Assembly (NCBI GenBank): GCA_039707465.1
Contig: CM077645.1
Coordinates: 62,343,850-62,407,849 of the forward strand
Length of the DNA: 64,000 nucleotides
Reading direction: 5' to 3'
Origin: Rhabdophis nuchalis
Taxonomy: Eukaryota; Chordata; Lepidosauria; Squamata; Natricidae
Positions within the stretch are counted from its first letter, which is position 1. Every line of letters starts with the position of its first letter. The position numbers and the translations under genes were made by a program. Below are positions 34,857-47,765 of the stretch, one piece after another. Under the pieces are notes generated by a model. That model had not been told where the DNA came from and ran no database searches. It saw only the letters and a program-made list of their open reading frames with translations.

Positions 34857-37790
34857 AGTATAAGTATCAGTATAATCTTTATTGTCATTGTACTTGTTTA
34901 CAACGAAATTGATTTTAACCTCACTGGTGCAAAATTATAACAGAAACGAAAAAAGAGAGAAAAGAAAAAAGAAAAAAACTAGCATGTGCATGGAGTGACT
35001 GTGGTTGAATTTAAAAGTCTCATAGTCCAAGGATAGAAACTATCTTTAAATCTGTTTGTTCGGCTGGCTATACTTGGATATCTTCTGCCTGATGGTAGAA
35101 GTGCAAAGAGATACCAACCAGGGTGTGAATCATCTATGAGAATCTTCATTACTCTGCTAAAGCAGCGAGATCTGGCGATGTCATCCAGTGGTGTCAGAAG
35201 TCAACCAATGGTTTCTTGTGCCGAATTGATCACTCTCTGTAGCGCCTTCCTGTCCGCAGCTGTTAAACCAGCATACCATACTGTAATACAATATGTGAGG
35301 GCACTTTTTATGGTGGACCGATAGAAAGAGGTCATCAGCTGTTGTTCCACCTGATTTTTTCGCAGGAGTCTAAGTCTCTGTTGGGCCTTTCCAATCACCA
35401 GAGACGTGTTGTTTTTCCAGTTGAGATCTTGGGTAATAAGCACTCTCAAGAATTTAAAAGAGGAAACCCTCTCCACACAGCCCCCCTCGATATACAGTGG
35501 GGCAAGTTTTTCTCTGCTTCTGGAAATCTAGCACCATCTCCTTTGTCTTATTAGTATTTAATATTTAGTATTTAGATGTAAGTTGTTTCTTACAACTTAA
35601 ATCAGCACCACCTTCTGTATGCTGATTTGTCCCTTCCAGTTATGAGACCCACCACCGTTGTGTGATCTGCAAACTTTATTATGTTGTTGGATGGGTCAGA
35701 GGATATGCAGTCATATGTATACAGCGAGTACAGGTAGGGGCTGAGCACACAGCCCTGAAGGGAGGCTGTGCTGAGCTTCAGCGTGGAAGATGTAAAGGAC
35801 CCAACCACTATGTAGAGCAGTGGTGATGGCATCCCCTGTCGACCTGTTGCTTCTATAAGCAAACTGGTGATCAAAATTTGGTGAAAGACAGGACCTGAGG
35901 TATTGTAGGACCAGTCTCTCAAAGCACTTCGTCGCTATAGACTTCAGTGCAATGGGTCTATAGTCATTCAAGCTTTTTATGGCTGCTTTCTTCAGAACTG
36001 GGATAATTGTGGCTGCGTTCAAGCATGATGGGACTAAAGCCTGTTGCAGAGAGAGGTTACAAATCCTTGTCAGGACCCCTGTTAGTTGGTCAGCACAGGT
36101 TTTTACTACTTTCCTCAACACCTCATCTGCACCTGCAGCTTTGTTACAGCCTTCAGCTCAGCTCTCACTTGATGTTCACCCAGGGTGAGTGGCTGGACGT
36201 TAGAGGGCCTTTGGGCTAAAGCCACAGAGACTGATCACTTGACCTCAAAGCAGGCGAAAAGCTATTTAGCTCCTCTACTAGCAGGACATCAGCATTGGCT
36301 ATTTTTATCGTATTGCCCTTATAGTTGGTTAGGTGTTGTAGCCCCTTCCACACCTGTCTTGAGTTATTATCTTCCAGATTCTTCTCTACCTTTTGTTTAT
36401 ATTTATGTTTAACTGCCTTGATCCCTCTTCTTAAGTTTGTCCTGTTTTCATTGTATTTGTATTTGTTTCCTGCCTTGAAGGGGGAGTTTCGGACTCTCAG
36501 AAGTGATTGTACCTCTGTTGACAACCAGGGTTTAAGATTACTGTAAATTCTGATGCACTTATTCACTGCTACATTGTCTGTGCATGTTTTAATGTATGAG
36601 AGTATAGTGTCAGTGAACTCTTGCAGCTCCAAATGTTCAAATATACTCCATTCAGTAGTCTCAAAGCAGTCATGCAACTGACAGAGTCCTTCCTCTGGCC
36701 AGATTTTGACAGTTTTCAAGACTGATCGTATTCTTTTCCTAAGGGGGATATATTTTGGGCACAGCAGCAGAGAGATGTGGTCAGACATACCCAGATGGGA
36801 GAGGAGGATTGCTCTATATGCCTCTCTTAAATTTGAGTACATATGGTCTAGAGTATTCTTACCTCTGGTAGTACACTGCACATACTGCACAATCTTAGCG
36901 CGAACAGTCTAGACTTTAGACTGGCTTGATTAAAATCCACAGCCATGATAAAAGCGCCTTCAGGGTAAGTTTGCTGCTGCCTCTCGATGGCTTCATGTAA
37001 CTTAGAGAGCGCCGTGCTAACATTTGCATAGACGGCAGTGATAACTATAACAGAAATCTCTCTAGGTAAATAAAATGGCCAACAAAGAATTCCACATCTG
37101 CAGAACAGTGTGTATAAGCAACTCTACTGTTGGTAAACCAGTTACTATGTGTGTAAATACAAAGTCCTCCACCTTTGCTTTTACCAGAGTTGTTGTTTCT
37201 GGCAAAGTGGTGTGTGGTGTGGTTAGTTAGCTCCACTGATGCATTCAGTACAAGTGGATGAAGCCAGAGCTCTGTGATGATCATCACACAGCAGTCATGA
37301 ATGAGCTTTTTCGCTGCCATCCATAGCTGTAGTTGATCAGTTTTATGGACAGAGTTGTTTAGAAAAATGCTTGGTAATGCTGGTTTGTGAGGCTGCTTCC
37401 GTAACCGAATTAGCAAACCAGCTCTGCATCCCCGCTTCTGCTTCCGCTCTCTTTGCCACTTTCTAGGCCCAACAATGATCCATGGGGAGCCTGGCAGTCT
37501 TACTATGTCATTCGGTATATTATGACACTGCAGGAAGTCGCTGGTAATATCTAGTTGACTAGAAGATCCAATCTTTAATAAGTCCCTGTGAGTATAGACT
37601 AGTTTTTGTCTAACTCTACTGTGACACCAGGAGCTCAAAGCCGCAGTGTCTAAGGGCGCCGCCATCTTGGGGGTAAAACTGCTGCTTCCAAAGTTCAGTT
37701 GAATTGTTTTGATTCTTTTCCATAAAAAGGTTAAAGCTAACATAAAAAGACCTTTAGACGACATTCCAGGCCTATCTTTAGCTGCTCTCA
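34857..37790 (-). mobile_element. Rex1-like LINE, nearly complete but decayed
   Basis: On the minus strand the frame 37764-37045 (239 aa) carries a basic segment (WIIVGPRKWQRERKQKRGCR), then endonuclease-type motifs (CVMIITELWLHP, SGKSKGGGLCIYTHSNW). Frame 36890-36216 continues the endonuclease end (LDHMYSNLREAYRAILLSHL, GMSDHISLLL) and linker. Frame 36121-35711 begins the reverse transcriptase (SLNDYRPIALKSIATKCFERL, YRSNRSTGDAI), 35922-35602 holds the catalytic region (LQGCVLSPYLYSLYTYDC, IIKFADHTTVVGLI), and 35476-35201 the C-terminus. The catalytic box reads FADH where the active family has FADD. Frame changes, a deletion between the fingers and palm regions, and that change make it inactive. 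Its 3' UTR ends CTTTATTGTCATTGTACTTG as read on the plus strand. Clade name by recognition. Confidence 0.8.
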
Positions 37791-39771
37791 GTTATAGCTT
37801 CCACTTGCCTGATCTTGCAAACTGGGAAAAAATAATTGAGAGATGAACTGATTTTCCACTGGAACACTTTATGCAGTTTGCATGAAAACTATCATCTGAG
37901 TGAAAGTGTGAATGTTCCTTATTTTATATCATTTATGTGAACTAGAGAAACAAATCTCCCAATTGGAGCTGATACAACACAAGACTTATTTTTTTTATTA
38001 ACGGTGATTACATTTACCCAACCTGAAACTTTAGTAACAAAATAATGTTATATTTCCCGAAAAGGGTAGAATTGGCGGCTCATCTGTTATCTAGCCATCT
38101 TTTCCTCCCCACTCTCTCCTCTTTCCCCACCAAAGACTTGAGTACTAAATCTGGTAATTAGAATCTCTGAAGACAAAACTTAATGTGAAGCTGAAGTATC
38201 TAGCCTTGGTATTTGTTTATTTTTACATTTGAAGTAGGCATATGCAAAAAAACCTACCCCTATTAAATTTATTTGGGAATGAAAAAAAGAATGTTTGGGA
38301 GTTGGCATATCACTAAAACAAGGTATCTGATGATTCTTGTTTTCTTGTATTTCCCAAACAAAATTTTCCTGCTGCTTGGCTTTTCTACGCAGTGGTATTC
38401 CTTTTGTACTTTCATATTCAGTATTTCAGATCATTTTCCATGGGAGCAGTCCAGGAAGAGAAGGACTTGGCTGTCCCACAGGCGCAGATGCTGAAAATTA
38501 TCTGAAATGTGTTTGTTGTATTTCATTATGGGGGTCTTCAGGAGACCCTGTGGGAATGAGATGGAAAATCTGAGAATATATAGGCACATCAAGTTGGATG
38601 CTATAGTTGTTTGTATTATTTCTAATCCTTTTAAGACTACATTTGGCTTGCTGTATTTCTCAGTCTCCAAATTAGTGTGTCATATGAACTGGAATAAATA
38701 AGTAAATAAACAAATAAATATTTTTTCCATCTCCCTCCCTCCTGCTCCCCAGAGTATAGTTTTTCCAATAATACGTTTTTACACAAATTATTGAATTTTG
38801 GAATAAATATCTTCATTCTTTGCACTATTTAACATTATGATTCATTATCTAGACAATAAGGTCCATTTATTTTTATTATATTTCTATAAAATCATTATAT
38901 TAACTCTGCCAATGGTTGCACATTAATATTAGATAATCATTTATATAGTTTCAGGCAACATATATTTTATATTTATAAATAGAAGTAGTCAAGGTCAAGA
39001 AACATATTTTAAGTAAGCTTGTTGGCACTGGGTGTATTAATGATACCTGTCTGTTTATCTTGCAATATTTGCAAAATATTTAAGTCTATTGATTTTAAAA
39101 ATCTTTGGGAGTCAGGATGGCACAAAATAAAACAAATGTTAAAACATAAAAAAATAAACATGCACAAACCCGATCTATAATGGCACCTATAATCCTTTTA
39201 GGTCAAAGTCATTCATTTTGCAGCATTGCAAAATGTGTTGCAAAATGCAATAAGGGCTAGAGCCTGCAGTACCTCTAATGTGAATTCCAGATTCAGTTTT
39301 GACAAGACTGTTCCTGAGTAGGCATTACTTAGGGCTTGAAAAGTATTTAAAAACTTGAACTTTAAATTAAGCATGACATTTCAGTGATTGTAACACTTGG
39401 CGTAAATTTCTATATTGGTGAGGTTCATATTCTGTAGCTATGCAATTCCTGAGTCTTTTCAGAAGTATCTCACTAAGAGCCTTTTAGAATAGTCTACATC
39501 AGGTGATCAAGTTGTAAGATACCATCACCATAGACATGAAACTATAATCAAGATTGTTAAATTGTAAATCCAGCCAATCAGTAGTGTTGCTTTTGTTTCT
39601 TTATTTGTTTCTTTACGATGTTGCTAACTCCACTTGCCTTTAAATTGTTTTCTTATTTCTTTGTATAATTTTTTGGTTTTGTTATACTGTATTTTTATAT
39701 TTTTATAATCCTTCACCACATATATTACATGTGTGTAGGTACATGTACATATATGCATACATGCCAATAGT

Positions 39772-39970
39772 ACTTAAGGCAAAAGGCTGGAATATGGAGA
39801 CCATGAGTTCTATTTCTGCATTAGGTACAAAGCCAGCTGGTGACCTTAGATCAGTTATCATCTCACAGGCCTAAGAAGGAGGCAATGCCAAAACAATTTG
39901 GAAATCTTGGCAAGAAAACATCAGAGGTTAATCTAAGGTGTTTCTGAGAATTGGACATGATTGAACAGCA
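39772..39970 (+). mobile_element. SINE, tRNA-headed with BovB-like tail
   Basis: GGCTGGAATATGGAGACCATG, AGTTCTATTTCTGCATTAGG, CAAAGCCAGCTGGTGACCTTA, CTTGGCAAGAAAACATCAGAG and the tail GAATTGGACATGATTGAAC. Full length; the tail resembles the BovB 3' end (GTCAGACATGACTTATCAAC at 10931), which suggests mobilisation by BovB. Confidence 0.72.
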
Positions 39971-40404
39971 ATTATCTCTCTATGTTAAATTTTTTCTTAA
40001 GTCCAGCTCTGTTCCTAGTCTCTTTACAGACCCATTCATATAATTTTATGGAACAAAAGCTATATTATAATCTGATTTATTGTTGCCATCTTTGTAGTTT
40101 TTTTCATCTTCCTCACTCCTTTTTCAGCCTGTGTACCTTCATTTTTCATTTGCCTTTTCTTGTAGAGCAGTTTGACCACTTTGATCTTTCCAATACTCAA
40201 TGAGCCTTCATGTTATAGTAGCTTCAATGCATCTTCTTCACATATTCTTCCAATGCCCTTTATTGGAGTAGAAATCCAGGATAGAAACAGTATTTCGCAG
40301 ATGCCAGACTACCTTTGGAGTCTGCGCATCTCTTCAATTGCACAGAAATATATATGATACAAAGAATACATATGCAATATTAATGCATAGCCACCAACTA
40401 TTTT

Positions 40405-40500
40405 GGGGGGTTATTGGTGCTTTGTTAGCTTGGTTGTTTTGTTGAAGACATTTCATTACCCAAACTTGATAACATCATTAGTGCTGCTGATTAACTATTT
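40405..40500. mobile_element. Penelope-like element end (tentative)
   Basis: GCTTGGTTGTTTTGTTGAAG, ACATTTCATTACCCAAACTTG and ATAACATCATTAGTGCTGCTG match a repeat terminus I associate with squamate Penelope-like elements. No coding part remains. Confidence 0.35.
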
Positions 40501-41415
40501 TGTTTAAAATAATATAGCAAATCTTTGTAATTGGTAGGACAACAAAGAACTGTTGATTTCAATAGTCTGGGGTGACAATAACTGTGTACCAAGGTACAGT
40601 TAAAATTGAAGCTGATATAAAAGGAAATAATTATCATTATGCAGAATGTTGGTGCCTCACAATTGATTCTTTATTAGTGTCACTATAACAAGAATCAGCT
40701 GGAAATTGCTTATATTTTTATTTCCATTTTATATAAGAAAATTAGTACTTTGAGAAAGTTATTAGTTATCCTAAATGCTATGTCAGAAGATTATGTAGTT
40801 CAAAATAGTGTATGTAGGGTGGCAAAAAAATTGTCAAAGTCTTAGATAAAGGGTTTTTCCACTTTCATACCAGAGGTTCCTTTTTATATTTGCAGTGAAA
40901 ATTTCTACATTGTAGAAACACATCCCATGGTTGTGTTGTACATATAATAAATATATCTAAGATTATATATAATGAAATATAAGGATAGTATGGAGGGAAA
41001 AATCCAAGTGGTCAAATAAAGCATCTATTTTGCATAACAAAGCCATGAATTTGCTACTTCATAAAGTACTGAACAGTATTAATAAATAATTAGTTTATGG
41101 AGATAAAGATATGAATGGCTACTTGCCAAAAATTGTACATTAACTTAAGTAATTAGTTGTAATTTACATTATGAAGTGGTAATTTACATTAAGAAAGTGC
41201 TTATGAACTTTACATTGGTGACTGATTGCCCATTGCAGAAGTTGATCTATCATATCTTTCTATGTCATTATTTGTGATGACTGATGTCAAAGCCATTATC
41301 AGTCTTCTGATTTTTTGACACCATAGACTACATAACTTTCTTTCTACAATCACTGCTTAAAGAGAAATGTACAGCTTTGAAAAAGAAATAATTAACATAA
41401 ACAATAAACAACCAA

Positions 41416-41850
41416 GATGATTAGGGGACTGGAGACTAAGACATATGAAGAACGGCTGCAGGAGCTGGGTATGTCTAGCTTGATGAAGAGAAGGACCAGG
41501 GGAGACATGATAGCAGTGTTCCGATATCTCAGAGGGTGCCACAAAGAAGAGGGAATCAAACTATTCTCCAAGGCACCTGGGGGCAGGACAAGAAGCAACG
41601 GGTGGAAACTAATCAAGGAGAGAAGCAACTTAGAACTAAGGAGAAATTTCCTGACAGTAAGAACAATTAACCTCTGGAACAGCTTGCCTCCAGAAGTTGT
41701 GAATGCCCCAACCCTGGAAGTCTTTAAAAAGATGTTAGATAGCCATTTGTCTGAAATGGTATAAGGTTCCTGCCCACGCAGGGGGTTGGACTAGAAGACC
41801 TACAAGGTCCCTTCCAACTCTGCTATTGTATTGTATTGTATTGTAATGCT
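41416..41850 (+). mobile_element. CR1 LINE, 3' end
   Basis: The frame 41417-41764 encodes 115 residues (MIRGLETKTYEERLQELGMS, GDMIAVFRYLRGCHKEEGIK, RRNFLTVRTINLWNSLPPEV, KKMLDSHLSEMV) almost identical to the C-terminus of the minus-strand CR1 at 20847, so the two belong to one subfamily. A short 3' UTR (GGGGGTTGGACTAGAAGACC) leads to a (TTGTA)n tail at 41824-41845. It is 5'-truncated, with an intact but non-functional partial frame. Confidence 0.9.
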
Positions 41851-43496
41851 ATTAGAATATATTTATTTTGGCATATGCTGCAATTAAACTGGGTATTTAA
41901 TTAGCTTTTATTTGTTTCTTATTTCTTATTTATCTACTTTGATTTATATTTCAAGTTCGTTGCCATCCATATAGTAGTTCTGAAAGTAGTTATGTAGACT
42001 TCAAGGTTGCATGTAAAATAAATTATTGCCAGTTTATTAGTGAGAGTTGAAGATTATATTGTTTATAGCTTCTAGCATCATATACTATTCATCATGTAAA
42101 TTAAAATTACAGAAATATATTTATTGTCTGGTTTAGTAAAACCACTAAAAGGAATAAAAAATAACTATCATACCAAAGTATATACTGGAAGGCATAGCAT
42201 TTCACACACATCTTAAAATTGTATTAATTTCTTAATATTATGTGGGCAGGCAAGAAAATATGTTGACATAGCAAGAAAAAAAGCAATGTGAGTATTTATG
42301 ACATATGGCTGTAATGTTCAATAACAAAAGCTTAGCTTTTGTTAAGACCAAATAGGCCATCAGATTTAACGGAAAATATGCTTCCCTAAGCAATTTATAA
42401 AATACTTATGGGCAAGATATTTGGAAGTATAATTACTAAAAATTCTGCATATGTTGTATAAAACAACCTAAACAAGGTTTACATTAGGGATAGCATATGC
42501 TGATAAACAACAATAATAAAATTCCTAAATATTTTTTGAAATAGATAATACTAAAGATGGAATTATTTATTCTATGATTTAGTGAATATCCAAGCCTTAA
42601 TTTAGTTAGATGGCATGCCAAGATGGCATGAAAAGATGTTTCAGAATGTTGCTATTGCTATTCTTCTGCTTAATATATTTTCTTACCACCACAGTATATC
42701 CATTTACCAACAGCATCAATAGACAAAGAGATAAACCACATTTACACCCTATTCAAAACAGACAATAAAAAGCTGAAGAGGACATAAAAAGACCAGAACA
42801 CATTCTCTCCAATAGCCAACCTCCAGATAAGCAGGAATTAACACCAGATAGCCAATCAATCCAAAAACCAAAACACTAATCAAGGCACTACCAAGGACAA
42901 AACAAGCTGACGCAGCCTCAAAGACTCAATTCAACCTTGAGTTATCTATATCGTCTTCTATTTTTACCAGTTTTATTTGATCAATCAGAAAGTTCTTTGT
43001 TCTCTTGTTACGAAAATACGGAGCTCATCCTTGTATTCAAGAGGTGTGATTAATTCTGTATCTGCTAGCTTTCACTGGTCAGATTCACGACCTACTGTTG
43101 GACATATCATCTTTGGGAGAGCAACTAGAAAAATGGTATCACAGTTTCCTTTTGGGAAAGGTAAACATTATTAAACAATGTGTCATCTCTTCTGATACTT
43201 CAGGAATTTGATGCCCTGTGTTCAGAAATCATTACTATCTTCATATTTCCAAATGTATCCACCTGTTAATCTAGGGTTTCAGACTTTGCACAAAGCAGAT
43301 GATTAGGCTGAGTAACTAATTTAAAATGTTGTTATATACTATATATGTTTCAAGCTAATGAATACTAAGTACAATAGTTTGATTTTATAAGATTTATTTG
43401 TATCATTTATAGGTTACACAGAATATTTCTGTTTATAACATTCTTAGTGGAATTGGCCCATAGCATTATTTCACGTTTCTTTCTCTATCTTTCCAG

Positions 43497-43558
43497 ATTG
43501 CGTTTTCACAGCACAACACCATCATGGACCTGGTGCAATTTTTTGTTACTTTCTTCAG
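43497..43558 (+). CDS. ATRNL1: ATRNL1 exon, junction of ectodomain and transmembrane helix
   Basis: A 62-bp exon with acceptor TATCTTTCCAG and donor GTAGTG (non-consensus at positions 3-6). It reads IAFSQHNTIMDLVQFFVTFF and ends with AG, the first two bases of a split codon (phase 2), expected to become serine. The run LVQFFVTFF is the start of the single transmembrane helix; in the family a cysteine- and leucine-rich continuation and a basic stop-transfer segment follow. No such continuation was found in the remaining 20.4 kb, so the helix is split by an intron longer than the window. The exon sits 24.8 kb from the preceding one, consistent with the very large ATRNL1 gene of other vertebrates. 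Confidence 0.93.
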
Positions 43559-44737
43559 GTAGTGTTTCTATTTTTAATCATTTATAATATAATCTGCTAA
43601 ATCACATCATGTCAGTCTTTCAATACTGTATACCCTGATTGCTCTTTTTAATGCTGAGACGCTTTGTGATAACAGAGAAATATGCTATCACAATCATTGT
43701 ACTTTTATAATTATTCTATCGTATGTAATATATATATCTTATTGTATGCACTTATGTAAAGGTTATAGTTAATATTTCATGTTATCTATTTATCTGGCAA
43801 ACAGTAATATTTGCATACTAAATATTTTCTTTCCATACTTAAGGTTAAGATTCTATAGCATGATACGCTTCTGAATTTTTTCAACTTTTATTTATTTTTT
43901 CAGTAGGCTTTTATTTTTGGGTGGTTTGGGGATCTGCAGCTTATAATATTTGCAACATGAAGCAGGTTAAGCCCCTTTCCACTCTACAGAATTATTAGGG
44001 AAGATACGCTGTGACTCGTTTTGTAGAATAAATTCATTCAACATAGTACGTTGGTTCAACTGTGTTTGATGAACAGATCAGAGCTGTTCAATACATTAAC
44101 TTGTTAACAAACTACAAGGGCTGTTTCCATATAGCAGATTAATCATATTATGGTATAGTGTGCATGGTCAGCCAGGCCATAATTTTATAGGAAGATAGCA
44201 AAGAATGTATTGTTTTAGTGAAACCATTGTTAAAATTGGTTCTAGCACAACATTAATCATGGTGAAGCTTGAGAATGAAAAATTGCATGTAAGACTGGGA
44301 AAAACAGAATATTATGCTATCCACAGCAGTTCTATGAATCTTTTAACATCCTTTATTGTTTTGGGGATAAATATACACTCAGTATTATTTTTGCATTTAT
44401 TCTGAAAAATTACAGTAAATCAACTGCAATATTAAAGTTGGATGCTCAACATTCTTTGTTAATATTGCTGATGGTTTAAAATGTGAACTCAACTTAAAAC
44501 TGGATAGTTCCAATAGTACTGTATGTTAAATAACACCTTGAATCTATGTTAACTAGGGGACTTTCTTGTCTTTCTTTCTTTTTTAAAAGCAGGTGATGTT
44601 AAATTCACAAGTTTGTTACTTGTCTGCTGCTTAGTGGCATATATTTCAGAACCATAACAGAAAAGTTATCTTTCTTATCTCCAGTTTGCTTCATTATATT
44701 ATCTGATGTTTTGTCACGTGCTTCCATTTATGTTCTA

Positions 44738-44887
<150 letters not shown>

Positions 44888-46745
44888 GGATTTCTAGACC
44901 GCCCCCTTTCCCCGAAGGGACTCAGGGTGGTGTATAGGTAAAAATTAAAAAATAATAATTATTACAATCAACAATACATATAAACTAAAGTCGAATTAAA
45001 TAATCCCCAGTACAAATTTATAAAAATTAAAAACTTAACCTTAAAACCAAATAAAATAATTTAAAATTACGAACTGAGGCGGGAGGCATGGAATTAGGCC
45101 AGGCCGGCTAGATGAAACAGGTGAGTTTTGAGTTTCTGGCGGAAGGAGTGGAGGTCCGTGGTCGTTCTAATGTCAGGGGGAAGGTCATTCCAGAGGGTCG
45201 GGCCCATCACAGAGAAGTCCCTTCTCCTGGGCGTCGCCTGCTGGCATTGCCTGGTGGACGGCACCTGGAGAAGTCCCTCTCTGTGAGAGCGAATCGGCCG
45301 AAGGGATGTATGGGGCAGGATACGATCCCGCAAATAACTAGGTCCTGTGCCATGGAGCGCTTTAAAGATAATAACCAACACCTTGAAACGCACCCGAAAG
45401 ACCACAGGCAGCCAGTGCAGCCCGCGCAGGAGCGGTGTTATGTGGGAGTATCTAGTGACTCCCAGAACTGCCCGCGCGGCAGCATTCTGGACCAGCTGCA
45501 GCCTTCGGGTGCATCTCAAGGGGAGCCCCATGTAGAGAGCGTTGCAGTAGTCTAGACGGGACGTCACGAGCGCATGAGTGACTGTGCGAAGGGTGTCCCG
45601 GTCCAATAGGGGACGCAACTGGCGCACCAGGCGAACCTGGTGAAACGCCCCCCTTGCCATGGCTGTCACATGGTCATCCATTGACAGCCGGGCATCTAGG
45701 AGGACGCCCAAGTTGCGTGCCCGATCCACGGGCGCCAGATGTTCGCCCCCAATGGCCAGTGATGGAGTCAACTGGTTGAACCGGGGGGGCGGTAGCCACA
45801 GCCACTCAGTCTTTGACGGGTTGAGCTTGAGTCTGTTACTTTCCATCCAGATCCGCACGGCTTCCAGACACCGGGACATCACTTCGACGGCATCGTTGGG
45901 GTGGTTTGGGGTAGAGATGTACAGCTGGGTGTCATCCGCATACAGATGATAATCTACCCCAAACCCACGTATGATCTCGCCCAGCGGCTTCATATATGCA
46001 TTGAACAGGAGAGGCGAGAGGACCGACCCCTGCGGCACCCCACAAGTGAGAGGCCTCGAGGTCGACCTCTGCCCCCCTGCCAATACAAATTGCGCTCGAC
46101 CGAAGAGATAGGAGAACCACCGCAAAAAGGTGCCCCTCACCGTCAACCCCTCCAGTCGACGCAATAGGATATCATGGTCGATGGTATCAAAAGCCGCCGA
46201 GAGGTCTAATAGGACCAGGATGGAGGAACAACCCCCATCTTTGGCTCTCCAGAGATCATCCACCAACGCGACCAATACCGTCTCTGTGCTGTGGCTGGGC
46301 CGGAAGCCGGACTGGCGCGGGTCCAGATAATCAATTTCCTCCAAGTGACGTGGAAACTGTTGTGCCACCACACTCTCTACAACCTTTGCCAAAAAGCGAA
46401 GGTTGGAGACGGGACAGTAATTTACTAACAATGCTGGGTCCAGGGAAGACTTCTTGAGGAGGGGCCTCACCACTGCCTCTTTCAAGACAGTAGGCAAAAA
46501 CCCCTCGCTCAAAGAAGTATTCACTATTTCCTGGAGCCAGCCTCGTGACACCTCCCAGGATGCAAGTACAAGCCAGGAGGGACACGGGTCCAATAAACAT
46601 GTGGTAGATCTCAGTCGCCTACGCAACCTGTCCATATCATCGGAAGTAACAGAGTCAAACTCCTCCCAGAATGGTGCCTCAAGACCCGCTTCCGACGTCC
46701 CCTCCAGACTACTTCCAGTGAAGACCAACTCTTGTGATAAAGCCT
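44888..46745 (-). mobile_element. L2 LINE, 5'-truncated, with open reverse-transcriptase frame
   Basis: The minus-strand frame 46728-45094 is unbroken for 544 codons. It carries the reverse-transcriptase motifs in order: KEAVVRPLLKKSSLDPALLVNYCPVS (fingers, about residues 83-108), GFRPSHSTETVLVAL (141-155), LLDLSAAFDTIDHDIL (173-188, catalytic Asp), GVPQGSVLSPLLFN (230-243) and YHLYADDTQLYIS (260-272, catalytic YADD intact), then thumb and C-terminal regions (SRLDYCNALYMGLP, RPIRSHREGLLQVP, GPTLWNDLPPDIRT) and a natural stop. The endonuclease and the front of the ORF are missing, so it cannot move on its own. One likely substitution is NYCPVSNL where related copies have NYRPVSNL. The intact frame points to a young insertion, antisense to ATRNL1. 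Confidence 0.92.
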
Positions 46746-46944
46746 CTGCAGTTTACTCCTATGTCATTTCATTTATTGATTAATTAAGAATTAATTAAGA
46801 ATGCCAAAGATACATATCAAAATAGAAGCCTATTTTACTAGTGGAATTTGGATAATGCTGCAGGAAGCTACAACTTATTTTAAATTTTATTTTATATTTT
46901 AATTAAGCAATTTTAATTTTTTGTCTTTGTTTTTAATTTTGTGT

Positions 46945-47440
46945 TCCTTTATTTTTTTTTATTTTTTTTTATTCAATTTATATCCCGCCCTTCTCCAAAA
47001 GGACCCAGGGCGGCGCACAGGAATTTAAAAGCAACATACAAAATAGTACAAAAACATATAATTTAAAATCTATTAAATAATGAAACCTGTGCTAAAACCA
47101 ATTTAAAATCCCCCATTTAAAACTATCTAAGATTAGTCACAGCGGAGGCTATGTTAGGCCGGCTTGATGAAATAAGTGTTTTAAGCACTGGCGGAAGAGG
47201 CGGAGGTCGGTGATGGTGCGGAGTTCAGGGGGTAGGTCGTTCCACAGGGTAGGGCCCGCCACAGAGAAGGCCCTTCCCCTGGGTGTCACCAGCCGGCATT
47301 GTCCAGCCGATGGCACCTGGAGAAGGCCCTCTCTGTGGGAGCGTATCGGTCTAAGGGATGTATGGGGCAGGAGACGGTCTCGCATATAACTAGGTCCCGA
47401 GCCATGGAGCGCTTTGAAGATGGTTGTCAAGACCTTGAGT
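46945..47440 (-). mobile_element. L2 LINE 3' end (GCGCCGCCCTGGG subtype)
   Basis: On the minus strand the frame 47430-47149 (93 aa: MTTIFKALHGSGPSYMRDRL, RPIRSHREGLLQVPSAGQCR, GPTLWNDLPPELRTITDLRL) is the C-terminus of an L2 reverse transcriptase. The 3' UTR ends CTGTGCGCCGCCCTGGGTCC then GGGCGGGATATAAATTG and an A/T-rich tail. Its 3' end differs from that of the neighbouring L2 at 44888, so at least two L2 subfamilies are present. Confidence 0.85.
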
Positions 47441-47765
47441 GTACATATAAAGAAAATGCTATGAGCTGAACATTAAACCTTGGAATTTTTTGTTTGACTG
47501 TATATCTGCTACAGTCAAAACAATAAAATGTATTGTTTCTTTATAGATTTATAGGTTAGATTGTTTATAGGTAGACAATAGATTTTTTTCTTTATATTAT
47601 ATCATTTTAGAAATCACATTATCAAGTCCGTTACTATGTGGGGTTTATTATACTGTATCTTCTTTCTCCCTCTCCCCCCAATTCTCTCTCTCACACACAC
47701 ACTTTATTCTACATAGAAACTGTCTTAAAAATGTTGGATTACCTGTGACTCCTTCTTCCTTTCTC

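Larger units (their letters stand above)
18652..43496 (+). other. ATRNL1 intron 4 of the window (24.8 kb)
   Basis: Phase-0 intron, the repeat-richest part of the window. Besides the elements listed separately, the following stretches hold nothing I recognise: 22373-23163 (only a 12-bp inverted repeat at 22702-22737), 23396-24519, 24716-26093, 26219-30004 (26230-26750 is less AT-rich and looks like an old unknown repeat), 30206-32639, 34311-34856, 37791-39771, 39971-40404, 40501-41415 and 41851-43496. Part of 42770-42960 (CCAATAGCCAACCTCC onward) is compositionally unlike its surroundings and may be an old retroelement. No additional ATRNL1 exon is needed, since the phases of the flanking exons agree. 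Confidence 0.8.

Noticed and set aside
45112..46167. Plus-strand frames of 147, 96 and 88 residues
   Set aside because: Complementary-strand shadows of the L2 reverse transcriptase at 46728-45094.
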